This document shows positions 1 through 6,860 of a stretch of 16,528 bases of DNA, piece by piece. Within the stretch, counting starts at the first letter, position 1, and the number at the start of each line of letters is the position of its first letter. The DNA comes from JBBSEZ01 sp038239195 (GTDB lineage: Bacteria > Planctomycetota > Planctomycetia > Gemmatales > Gemmataceae): contig JBBSEZ010000215.1 in NCBI GenBank assembly GCA_038239195.1, positions 1-16,528 on the forward strand. Reading direction: 5' to 3'. The position numbers and the translations under genes were made by a program. Below the pieces are notes generated by a model. The model searched no databases and was not told where the DNA came from. It saw only the letters and a list, made by a program, of their open reading frames with translations.

Positions 1-62
1 CGGGGGGCGGGGGGGGGGGAGGGCCGGTGTTGCGCGGGCCGGGGGGGCCCGGCGCCCGACGG
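1..62. other. G-rich low-complexity window edge
   Basis: The first bases are almost pure G with a few C, including a run of ten G at 10-19, followed by GC-only stretches. There is no gene here. It lies just downstream of the minus-strand CDGSH gene, so it would fall in that transcript's 3' region, but I see no hairpin with a following T-run that would make a clean terminator. It may be genuine GC-rich sequence or an artefact of a contig end. Confidence 0.6.
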
Positions 63-278
63 CTACGCGGGGGCGACTACCTGTCCCTGGAAGCCACACG
101 CCCGATGCGAGCCATCGCAGAACGGCTTGTTGGCGGAGGCCCCGCAGCGGCACAGGGCGACGGCCTCCTTGTCGGCCGGCAGCGGCAGTTCGTTGCCGAG
201 GTGATCGACGAGGCGGAACGGCCCCTTGATGACCAGGGGACCGTTCTCCCGGCAGCGAATCACGAGCGGCTCGGACAT
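63..278 (-). CDS. CDGSH iron-sulfur domain protein
   Basis: A 71-aa protein of the CDGSH family (mitoNEET/MiNT-like), which binds a [2Fe-2S] cluster through three Cys and one His. The motif is complete: C43-x-C45, then C54 and H58 within CDGSH. Such proteins are thought to act in redox or iron-sulfur handling in the cytoplasm; the exact role of bacterial members is mostly unknown. The ATG at 276-278 is chosen over a longer in-frame start at 326 because GGAGG sits 7 bases upstream and because the longer start would run into the lipoprotein gene. It begins 16 bp after that gene's stop, so the two are probably co-transcribed. There is a single motif, as in short bacterial versions. I am sure of the family, not of the function. 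Confidence 0.92.
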   Translation of the reverse strand: MSEPLVIRCRENGPLVIKGPFRLVDHLGNELPLPADKEAVALCRCGASANKPFCDGSHRACGFQGQVVAPA

Positions 279-294
279 CGGCGGGCCTCCTCGG

Positions 295-1005
295 TCAGTG
301 GTCGAAGACGCTGGGCCCATCGACAAACTGCTTCTCGCGCTTCGGATAGCGCGAGAAGTGCCACGACAATTCCAGGGCCACGTGGTTGAGGAACTGGCGG
401 CGGAACGCCATCGGGTTGGAGTCGAAGCTGGTGACCGGGCCGCGCGCCTCGCTGGGCCAGGAGCAGGAGAACGGAAGGGCAGAGGAGGAGGACTCGTCCC
501 GGTTGTTGACGTCGGTCAGGCTGACCGCGATGTCGGCCCGCCCGCGCAGAAGCATCTGGTTGAGCCCGCCCTTCTCGTAGAGGCTGAGGGAGTTGATTTC
601 GAGGTAGATCACGTAGTCGGCCCCCAGGGCCCGGCCGATCTCGGCGTGGTCCATCTGCGCCCAACTGGGGTGGGCGTTCTTGAAGCTGTCGAGCTTGCGC
701 TGCGACACGATCGACAGTTTCTCCTGCTCGGCGGTGGCCCGCGTGCGGAGTTGCTCGGCGAGCAGCTCCGCGAGCTGGCGGTCGGCCTGGATGAATTCGG
801 CCCTCGTTTCGAGGGCGCTGTTGTAGGTCAGAATGACGACCGAAGGCTCGCTCTTTGCGTCCTTGGAGGCGAGGTGCTTGATGAGGGCATCCTCGCGCGC
901 CTCGGGCGTGACGAAGAACATCAGCGAGGCCAGGTCGCAGCCGGAACTGGCGACCAGGGCGCCGGCAAGGGAGGCCAGGAACCAACGCCGACCGAGCGTA
1001 ACCAT
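295..1005 (-). CDS. Predicted lipoprotein, family not recognised
   Basis: A 236-aa protein whose N-terminus (residues 1-23) has an RR pair at 6-7, a hydrophobic stretch and a lipobox-like VASSGC ending at C23, so it is probably exported and lipid-anchored. The mature part is an alpha/beta protein with a segment around residues 110-150 (AEIGRALGADYVIYLEI) that resembles the fold of peptidoglycan- or transport-associated lipoproteins such as LpoB or GNA1162. That resemblance is a guess from pattern only. GGAAGAGGAG lies just upstream of the ATG. It is followed after 16 bp by the CDGSH gene and preceded after 54 bp by the DUF2752 gene, so it sits inside the long minus-strand block. Real gene with high confidence; function unknown. 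Confidence 0.8.
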   Translation of the reverse strand: MVTLGRRWFLASLAGALVASSGCDLASLMFFVTPEAREDALIKHLASKDAKSEPSVVILTYNSALETRAEFIQADRQLAELLAEQLRTRATAEQEKLSIVSQRKLDSFKNAHPSWAQMDHAEIGRALGADYVIYLEINSLSLYEKGGLNQMLLRGRADIAVSLTDVNNRDESSSSALPFSCSWPSEARGPVTSFDSNPMAFRRQFLNHVALELSWHFSRYPKREKQFVDGPSVFDH

Positions 1006-1059
1006 TGCCGCTCCTCTTCCATGATAGGTGGCTCGCCTCTCACGCGAGGGGAGGCGGCG

Positions 1060-1578
1060 TCAAAACCGAACGGGCGTTCCCGAGTACCACATCAGGGCGA
1101 CGACGAGGCCCCAGCGCAGGACCATGAGCCCCAGCAGCGTCAGGACCACGATCATCAGCGCCCCTTCGAGCGAACGGACGAACGGCGAGCGCCCGCGGGC
1201 GGCGGCGTACGCCCCCCAGGGCAGGAACAGCATGCAGAACGCCGCCAGCAGGGTGCCGACGGAGTTGCTCTGCAGCGAGCTGAGCACCCGGCCGCGCACC
1301 AGATGGGCGAAACTGGTGGTCATGCCGCACGCCGGACAGGGATACCCCGTGACGACGTAGAACGTACAGCGCTCGAGCCCCAACTGGGTGTGCACCTCCT
1401 GGTGCAACGGCTGGCCGTCTTTGTCGTAGGGCTTGAGCCAGATGGCCGTGGCGAACACCGCCACGAGCCCCAGCACGATCCCCAGTAACGCGCCGCGCAC
1501 CCAGAGGTTGAGCGGCGGCCGCTGCTCGGGGGCCGTTGGCCCGGACCGTTCCTCGATGGACAATGATGGAGGGGGCAC
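1060..1578 (-). CDS. DUF2752 family membrane protein
   Basis: A 172-aa integral membrane protein. It carries the DUF2752 hallmark, C81-P-A-C84-G-M-T followed by a short polar and hydrophobic stretch, directly after a predicted extracytoplasmic loop. Membrane segments are visible near residues 28-48, 105-125 and 140-163. The family is common in Bacteroidetes and Planctomycetes and has no established function; the two Cys could form a disulfide or bind metal. The start is a GTG at 1576-1578 with GGAG about 12 bases upstream; no better start exists in this frame, and a shorter version from an internal TTG cannot be excluded. It is separated from dapF by an 79-bp gap that contains an imperfect inverted repeat. 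Confidence 0.85.
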   Translation of the reverse strand: MPPPSLSIEERSGPTAPEQRPPLNLWVRGALLGIVLGLVAVFATAIWLKPYDKDGQPLHQEVHTQLGLERCTFYVVTGYPCPACGMTTSFAHLVRGRVLSSLQSNSVGTLLAAFCMLFLPWGAYAAARGRSPFVRSLEGALMIVVLTLLGLMVLRWGLVVALMWYSGTPVRF

Positions 1579-1618
1579 GATAACGTTCGCTCCGATAAAT
1601 GCAAGAGGGGTTTTCTCG

Positions 1619-1666
1619 GAAGGAGGAAGGAGGAAGCAGACAGCCGGGATTCATCCTTCATCCTTC
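1619..1666 (-). repeat. Imperfect inverted repeat at the end of dapF
   Basis: Two 17-bp arms at 1619-1635 and 1650-1666 pair with only two symmetric mismatches around a 14-base loop. Each arm is itself a tandem heptamer: GGAAGGA repeated on one side and TCATCCT repeated on the other. On the minus strand the stem starts inside the last codons of dapF and overlaps its stop. It could attenuate transcription between dapF and the DUF2752 gene. The tail after the stem is only weakly T-rich, so a full intrinsic terminator is not clear. Confidence 0.5.
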
Positions 1667-2542
1667 TTGAAGAAGCGGCCATTCCCCGCTGAAGACCTCC
1701 GTGGCGGGCCCGGTCATGGAGACGCGGTTGTCGCTCTCGGACCAGTGCAGGCGCAGGTCGCCGCCGGGCAGGTGGGCCAGGAGCTTTCGGCCCGTGTGTC
1801 CCGTCAGCGCCCCGGCCACCGCCACCGCGCAGGCGCCGGTGCCACACGCCAGCGTGATGCCGCTGCCGCGCTCCCAGGTGCGCATCGTCGCCTCTTCGGG
1901 GGATTGGACCTGGACGAAGTGGACGTTGATGCGGCGCGGGAACACGGGGGCGTTCTCCAGCGCCGGCCCGATCTGCTCCAGCGGCACCTTCGCGACGTCG
2001 GCGCAGTAGAGCACGACGTGCGGATTGCCCATCGACACGCAGGTCATCCCCGAGACGAGGCCCACGTCCGCGGACCAGGCGCGGGTAGCGTCCAGGAGGG
2101 TTGGCGGGAGTGGGTGGTTCACCACGCGCGGGCCGGGCAGGGTCGTGGGAATTTTCTCCGCCTCGAGGATCGGCTCGCCCATGTCCACGGTGACTTGCTC
2201 GACCTTGCCGCCGTACAGTTCGAGGTGCAAGGTCAGCACGCCGCTCCCCGTCTCGATCGTCATGGGGTTGCTGCGTGTGAGGCCGTGGTCGTAGGAGTAT
2301 TTCGCGACGCAGCGCACGCCGTTGCCGCACATCTCCGCCTCGCTGCCGTCGGCGTTGAACATGCGCATGCGCACGTCGGCGCGCTCGGAGGGGCAGATGA
2401 GGATGAGGCCATCGCCGCCGACGCCGAAGTGGCGGTTGCTGATGGCCCGGGCCAAAGCAGGGGGGTCGCGCGGCGGGGGCTGCTCGAGACAATCGACGTA
2501 GACGTAGTCGTTGCCGAGGCCGTGGAGCTTCCAGAATCGCAT
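1658..2542 (-). CDS. dapF: Diaminopimelate epimerase DapF
   Basis: Converts LL-2,6-diaminopimelate to the meso form in the cytoplasm, the last step before lysine and a source of the peptidoglycan cross-linking residue. The 294-aa length is a little longer than the usual 270-280. Both catalytic cysteines are present, C72 in MCGNGVRC and C233 in ACGTGAC, so the two-base PLP-free mechanism should be intact. Substrate-binding landmarks are visible: N11 in GLGNDY, FGVGGDG at 39-45, MFNADGS at 61-67, GNPH at 172-175 and ERGSG at 224-228. It starts 4 bp after the stop of the nuclease-like gene with AAGGA upstream of the ATG, which suggests translational coupling. The pairing of a housekeeping gene with a nuclease-like gene is unusual. 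A hairpin overlaps its stop codon. Confidence 0.97.
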   Translation of the reverse strand: MRFWKLHGLGNDYVYVDCLEQPPPRDPPALARAISNRHFGVGGDGLILICPSERADVRMRMFNADGSEAEMCGNGVRCVAKYSYDHGLTRSNPMTIETGSGVLTLHLELYGGKVEQVTVDMGEPILEAEKIPTTLPGPRVVNHPLPPTLLDATRAWSADVGLVSGMTCVSMGNPHVVLYCADVAKVPLEQIGPALENAPVFPRRINVHFVQVQSPEEATMRTWERGSGITLACGTGACAVAVAGALTGHTGRKLLAHLPGGDLRLHWSESDNRVSMTGPATEVFSGEWPLLQEG

Positions 2543-2546
2543 GAGA

Positions 2547-3545
2547 TTAGTTTCCTTCCGGCTCCTCGGGGATGGGCGGCTGGTCGGGCGTCTCGATCGA
2601 GCGAGCCGATTCCAGGCACTCGCGCAAGAAGCCTTCCAGCCATTGCATCTGGCTCACCTTGGAGCGCGCGAAGAAGTGGACGGGCTCCGAGTCCAGTTCG
2701 ACGCCTCTCCACCAGCGGGCCCGGCCTGGCACCCAGTTCTCCTCTTCTATCGTGCCGATGCCGAGTTTGGCCGCAGCCTCCGGGTCGATCCGGCAGCGCG
2801 TACCGAACCACAGTTTCTCCGGCTCCGCGTAGTTCACGCCGGCCCAGTACTTCAGCCCGTCGAGGTTGATGCCGATGGACTCCCACCCGGGCGATTTCTT
2901 GACGGACACTTTGCAGGCCGCTGCGGCCTCGAGAAGCATGTTCATGAGGCTCGACAGGGCGCGGAGCCCCTCGGGCATGTACTTGCCAACCTGAGTGAGC
3001 GTCATTCCTCTCGCCTCCAAAAAGTCGAGGAATTGTCGAGCCAAGAAGCCAGCGACCTCGGCGGCAGCCTCGGCCGCAGGCAACTCGCCCTCGAGCCAGT
3101 CGGCGACCTCGAACCAACGGACTTGCCAATCAGGGCGTTCGTCCTCCGCGCCAAACTCCTCCGAGTATCGGGTGAGAAGGCCGAGCCGAGACTGTTCGGT
3201 GCCGCAGTCGCGGAGGAGAAAGCGGTATCCCGCGAGCTGACCGGCTCGCAACCCGGATTCCGCTTTCACCTCGATCCACGTGAGGCGGTGCGGCGTGCAA
3301 ATCTCCAGGTCCGGCCGCCCTGGTTTGCCTTCCACCTGAGTGCGAACCTCGATCGCGCTTGCGCTGTCGGGTGGCAAGTCGATAAAGCCTCCCGTGAGCC
3401 GGGCCACCAACCGCGTTCCAACCTCCGGGGCCAGGGCCAACAGGTGTTCCAGCACCACCCCCAGCGATTCCGTCAGGAAGTTCTCGTCCTGCCGCGCCGC
3501 CCACTTGTGCAGGCGGACAAACAAATTCGGTCCGGTGGGGCCCAC
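2547..3545 (-). CDS. PD-(D/E)XK nuclease-like protein
   Basis: A 332-aa protein with the layout of the PD-(D/E)XK nuclease superfamily. There is an acidic residue in the first helix (E21 in QDENFLTE), then RPD with D79, then I91-E92-V-K94 as the ExK motif, then Q103-x3-Y107 on the following helix. These match the metal-binding and catalytic positions of restriction-type nucleases and of the PF14281-like group found near defence genes. The C-terminal half (residues 190-300) holds a mixed segment with many Trp and Tyr of unknown role, perhaps for substrate recognition. The start is a GTG at 3543-3545 with AGGAG 9 bases upstream. It lies between a small secreted protein gene and dapF. Fold is likely; activity and target are not known. 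Confidence 0.72.
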   Translation of the reverse strand: MGPTGPNLFVRLHKWAARQDENFLTESLGVVLEHLLALAPEVGTRLVARLTGGFIDLPPDSASAIEVRTQVEGKPGRPDLEICTPHRLTWIEVKAESGLRAGQLAGYRFLLRDCGTEQSRLGLLTRYSEEFGAEDERPDWQVRWFEVADWLEGELPAAEAAAEVAGFLARQFLDFLEARGMTLTQVGKYMPEGLRALSSLMNMLLEAAAACKVSVKKSPGWESIGINLDGLKYWAGVNYAEPEKLWFGTRCRIDPEAAAKLGIGTIEEENWVPGRARWWRGVELDSEPVHFFARSKVSQMQWLEGFLRECLESARSIETPDQPPIPEEPEGN

Positions 3546-3577
3546 GGCCAGTCACTCCTGCTCGCCCAGCGATAGCT

Positions 3578-3988
3578 TCACTCCTTCAACTTCTCGATGC
3601 CGTTCGAGTTGTAGATGATCGTCCAGTCCTTGCCCTGCTTCCTCAACCAGAAGCGCGCCTTGTCCTTCGCCTTGATCGGGTAACTGTGTCCGTAGGCGCC
3701 GGGCAACGGCTTGCTCGGTGCCTTCGTGACGCGATACCAGCCCACCTTGACCGTCTCGCCTGCCCTGGCGCCCCTGCCGCCTTCCACCTTGTCGATGACG
3801 ACCTCGGCCAGATGGCTCGTCGAGACGCCATCGCTCCCCCAGATGCTCTTGGTGGCCGTGAGCTTCTGGACGGTGCCGACGATCACCAGATCGGCCTTCT
3901 CGCGGGCCTCCGCCGGGCGCTCGGCCAGCAGCGCCGAGACGGGCAAGGCCAGAGCGAAGACCGTGAGCAGACAGATGCGTGCGGTCAT
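3578..3988 (-). CDS. Small secreted protein, family not recognised
   Basis: A 136-aa protein with a classic Sec signal peptide: MTAR, a hydrophobic core, and a cleavage region near ALLA at residues 19-22. The mature part is a compact, mostly beta-looking domain (ADLVIVGTVQKL, then HLAEVVIDKVEGG, then KVGWYRV) and ends in a basic region with two Trp. The pattern loosely recalls small OB-fold or NTR-like secreted domains, which is only a guess. The ATG at 3986-3988 has a near-perfect AGGAGG 7 bases upstream. It follows guaA by 51 bp and precedes the nuclease-like gene by 32 bp. I do not recognise its family or function; likely periplasmic or cell-surface. Confidence 0.78.
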   Translation of the reverse strand: MTARICLLTVFALALPVSALLAERPAEAREKADLVIVGTVQKLTATKSIWGSDGVSTSHLAEVVIDKVEGGRGARAGETVKVGWYRVTKAPSKPLPGAYGHSYPIKAKDKARFWLRKQGKDWTIIYNSNGIEKLKE

Positions 3989-4039
3989 GGGTGAGCCTCC
4001 TGGGGGAAGAAGATCGTTCTCGGAGTGGGCTGGCTTCGA

Positions 4040-5593
4040 TTACTCCCACTCGATCGTCGCCGGCGGCTTGCTGCTGACGTCGTAGACGACCCGGTTGACG
4101 CCGGACACCTGGTTGATGATCCGCGTCGAGATCCGGGCCAGTAACTCGTACGGCAGGTGCGACCAGTCCGCCGTCATGAAGTCGTCGGTCTGCACCGCCC
4201 GCAGGGCGATCACGTTCTCGTAGGTGCGCCCGTCGCCCATCACGCCCACCGATTGCACGGGGAGCAGCACCGCGAACGCCTGCGAGGTCTGGCGATACCA
4301 CCCCGACGTCTTGAGCTCGTCCAGCAAGATGGCGTCGGCCTGGCGGAGGACGTGCAACCGCTCGGCCGTCACCTCGCCCAGCGTACGCACGGCCAGGCCG
4401 GGGCCGGGGAACGGGTGGCGATGCACCAGCGCTTCGGGCAGGCCCAGTTCCAGGCCCAGCCGGCGCACCTCGTCCTTGAACAGATCGCGCAGAGGCTCGA
4501 TCAGGTCGAAGCCGAGCTCCTTGGGCAGCCCGCCGACGTTGTGGTGCAACTTGATGTTGGCGGCCGGCCCATCCACCGAGCCCCCGCTCTCGATCACGTC
4601 GGGGTAGAGCGTGCCCTGCGCCAGGAAGCGCACGTTCTCGATGCGCTTTGCCTCGTCCTTGAACACCTCGATGAAGACGTGGCCGATGCGGCGCCTCTTC
4701 TCCTGCGGGTCCGTGATCGCTTCCAGCGCTTTGAGAAAGCGTGCGCCCGCATCGACGACGTGCAGGTCGGCCAGGAAGTGGCCGTTGAAGGTGCGGCGCA
4801 CAGCCTCGGCCTCCCCCTGGCGGAGCAGGCCGTTGTCCACGAAGATGCACGACACCTGCGGGCCAACCGCCTTGATGAGCAGCGCCGCCGTCACCGACGA
4901 ATCGACCCCGCCCGACAGTCCGCAGATGATGCGCCCCTTGCCGATGCGCGCCTGCAGGTCGGCAATCGTCTGTTCGAGAAACGAGCCCATCTTCCAGGTG
5001 CCGCGGCAGCCGCAGACGTCGAAGAGGAAGTTGTGCAGCACGCGCGAGCCGTGGGGGGTGTGGCTGACCTCGGGGTGGAATTGTAGGCCGTAGACGGGGC
5101 GCGTGCGGTGGCGCATGGCGGCGAGGGGGCAGGTGTCGGTGGCTGCGAGCGAGACGAGCTCGCCGTTGGCGGACTGCACCTGATCGCCGTGGCTCATCCA
5201 CACGACGGTTTCCGCCGGCACGCCGGCGAACAGGCCGTTGGTCTCGCGAATGCGGCAGACGGCCCGGCCGAACTCGCGGCTGGCGCCCGGTTTGACCTCG
5301 CCGCCCAGTTCCTGGCAGGCAAGGTGCATGCCGTAGCAGATGCCAAGCACGGGAACGTCGAGGTGGAAGATGGCGGGGTCGCAGCGCGGGGCCCCCTTGG
5401 CGTAGACGCTGGCCGGCCCGCCCGAGAGGATGATGCCGCGCGGCCTCAACTCGGCGATGCGTTGCGCCGACAGATCGTGGCGGACGATCTGGCAGAAGAC
5501 GTTCTGCTCGCGCACGCGGCGGGCGATCAACTGCCCGTACTGCGAGCCGAAGTCGAGGATCAGCACGCGTTCACGATCGGGATCTGGCGTCAT
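4040..5593 (-). CDS. guaA: GMP synthase (glutamine-hydrolysing) GuaA
   Basis: Makes GMP from XMP, ATP and glutamine, the last step of guanine nucleotide synthesis. From the ATG at 5591-5593 it is 517 aa. The class I glutaminase domain comes first, with nucleophile C86 in GICYGMH and the partners H173 and E175 in QFHPEVSH. The ATP pyrophosphatase domain follows, with the P-loop LSGGVDSS at 225-232. The dimerisation domain ends in the canonical PATIEWE. HPFPGPGLAVR is also present. A start 24 bp further upstream (5617) is possible; I prefer 5593 because the family consensus begins just after it, though its GAGGAG is about 13 bases away. The start lies inside the 3' end of the preceding small gene, so the two are probably coupled. 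Complete and unlikely to be anything else. Confidence 0.97.
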   Translation of the reverse strand: MTPDPDRERVLILDFGSQYGQLIARRVREQNVFCQIVRHDLSAQRIAELRPRGIILSGGPASVYAKGAPRCDPAIFHLDVPVLGICYGMHLACQELGGEVKPGASREFGRAVCRIRETNGLFAGVPAETVVWMSHGDQVQSANGELVSLAATDTCPLAAMRHRTRPVYGLQFHPEVSHTPHGSRVLHNFLFDVCGCRGTWKMGSFLEQTIADLQARIGKGRIICGLSGGVDSSVTAALLIKAVGPQVSCIFVDNGLLRQGEAEAVRRTFNGHFLADLHVVDAGARFLKALEAITDPQEKRRRIGHVFIEVFKDEAKRIENVRFLAQGTLYPDVIESGGSVDGPAANIKLHHNVGGLPKELGFDLIEPLRDLFKDEVRRLGLELGLPEALVHRHPFPGPGLAVRTLGEVTAERLHVLRQADAILLDELKTSGWYRQTSQAFAVLLPVQSVGVMGDGRTYENVIALRAVQTDDFMTADWSHLPYELLARISTRIINQVSGVNRVVYDVSSKPPATIEWE

Positions 5594-5864
5594 GGCTTGT
5601 CGCGGGCTCCTCGTCATCGGAGAACCTGGCGAACAGGTCCTCGAGAGCGGATTCGTCTTCGATCTTCCCGTTGCTCACGAAACGCTCGATCTCCCAGTGG
5701 AGCTCGTCGCCGTAATCGACCAACTCGATCTCCCAGCGCTCCCCCGGCACGTCGGCCTGGATCATCAGCGCGTCATCTCGGGATGAGTGAAGCGTGAAGT
5801 AAATCTTGGCTTTCTCCAACCGTTGGAGCAGCGCCAGGAAGGCCCGAAAGCCATCGCCTTTCAT
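5571..5864 (-). CDS. 97-aa acidic conserved protein, function unknown
   Basis: A 97-aa soluble protein. The first third is an amphipathic helix (FRAFLALLQRLEKAKIYF); then come a beta-rich middle with VPGERWEIELVDYGDELHWEIE and a C-terminal acidic helix (SALEDLFARFSD). I recall small unannotated proteins with the same order of LLxRLExAKI, VPGERWEVE and LFARFSD in many bacteria, often as orphans; I do not know the function. Small immunity-like or adaptor proteins look similar. The ATG at 5862-5864 has GGGGAG 8 bases upstream. An alternative start at 5886-5888 overlaps the proC stop as ATGA. The stop lies 20 bp inside guaA, so this gene is wedged with overlap between proC and guaA. Confidence 0.8.
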   Translation of the reverse strand: MKGDGFRAFLALLQRLEKAKIYFTLHSSRDDALMIQADVPGERWEIELVDYGDELHWEIERFVSNGKIEDESALEDLFARFSDDEEPATSHDARSRS

Positions 5865-5884
5865 TTGTCGTGCTCCCCGATAGA

Positions 5885-6709
5885 TCATCCACCCTTCCCC
5901 AGCTCGGTCGCGCGCCGCGTGGCCGCTTCGACCGCGTCCATCAGGGCCCCGCGCACGCCGGCCCTCTCCAGCGCATGCAGTCCCGCGATGGTTGTCCCCC
6001 CCGGGCTGGCGACCGCGTCCTTGAGCGCGCCGGGGTGCTGGCCCGTCTCCAGCACCATGCGGGCCCCGCCCAGCACGGTCTGCGCCGCCAGGTTCAGCGC
6101 CACGTCGCGCGGCAGGCCGACGCGCACGCCCCCGTCGGCCAGCGCCTCGATCATCACGTACACGAACGCCGGCCCGCTGCCGCTCAGCCCCGTGACGGCG
6201 TCCAGCAGCTTTTCGGGCAGTTGGTAGGCGCGCCCCACCGCGTTGAGCAGTCGATCGACCAGGGCGACGTCTTCGGCCGTGGCGGCCTCGCCCGCCGCGT
6301 AGCCCGAAGCGCTGGCGCCGACCAGGCAGGGCGTGTTCGGCATGACGCGCACCAGTCGGGCCCTTGGCCCCAGCCCCTCGACGAGTTGGCGCAGGGTGAT
6401 GCCGGCGGCGATCGACACCACGAGAGGCGCTCGCGCCTCGACCTCGCCGCGCACCTCGGCGAGCAGGGCGGCCATCGACTGCGGCTTGACCGCGAGCAGG
6501 AGCAAATCGCTGGCGGCGGCGACGGCGCGGTTGTCGGGGGTGGCGGGGCAGCCGGTCTCTGCGGTGAAAGCCGCTCGCGCGGAGGGCAGGGGGTCGCTGG
6601 CGAGGCAGTGTTCGGGGCGCACGAGGGCGGCGGCGAGCCAGCCGCGCGCCAGGGCGGTCGCCATGCGGCCGGCGCCGAGGAAGCCCACTCGTGGGAGCGC
6701 TTCGCCCAT
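5885..6709 (-). CDS. proC: Pyrroline-5-carboxylate reductase ProC
   Basis: Reduces pyrroline-5-carboxylate to proline with NAD(P)H, the last step of proline synthesis in the cytoplasm. The 274-aa length is normal. The N-terminal Rossmann motif is VGFLGAGRMATAL (residues 8-20), followed by LLLAVKPQ at 70-77 and VRVMPNTP at 120-127. The C-terminal dimerisation signature is complete: SGSGPAFVY at 176-184 and ASPGGTTIAGL at 234-244. GGAGG lies 12 bases upstream of the ATG. It is the first gene of the minus-strand block and diverges from the MFS transporter across a 151-bp gap. Its stop codon is close to the next gene's start, so co-transcription with the small protein and guaA is likely. Confidence 0.97.
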   Translation of the reverse strand: MGEALPRVGFLGAGRMATALARGWLAAALVRPEHCLASDPLPSARAAFTAETGCPATPDNRAVAAASDLLLLAVKPQSMAALLAEVRGEVEARAPLVVSIAAGITLRQLVEGLGPRARLVRVMPNTPCLVGASASGYAAGEAATAEDVALVDRLLNAVGRAYQLPEKLLDAVTGLSGSGPAFVYVMIEALADGGVRVGLPRDVALNLAAQTVLGGARMVLETGQHPGALKDAVASPGGTTIAGLHALERAGVRGALMDAVEAATRRATELGKGG

Positions 6710-6747
6710 GTCGCGCTGTTGCCTCCGCTACAAACCGAGAAAGAATC

Positions 6748-6753
6748 ATCATA
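6748..6753 (-). promoter_or_regulatory. Possible -10 element for proC
   Basis: On the minus strand this reads TATGAT, five of six bases of the sigma-70 type -10 box, about 40 bases upstream of the proC start. The AT-rich patch stands out in the otherwise GC-rich 151-bp divergent gap. No good -35 box is visible at the expected distance. Confidence 0.35.
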
Positions 6754-6860
6754 GCGAATGGGGGAGGGCGAGGTAAATGCTGGCATCGCCGCACCGCTCG
6801 CGGTATATCTGAGGGGCCCTCCCCGACCCGAGCAATCGTTTCCGCCTTGAGACACCACGC

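Noticed and set aside
1433..2869. Long plus-strand open frame across dapF
   Set aside because: Antisense to dapF and the nuclease-like gene; no start signal or recognisable domain.
3552..5201. Long minus-strand open frame across guaA and the secreted gene
   Set aside because: Same strand but different frame from guaA; Arg/Pro/Gly-rich translation with no motifs, while the overlapping guaA frame has complete catalytic signatures.
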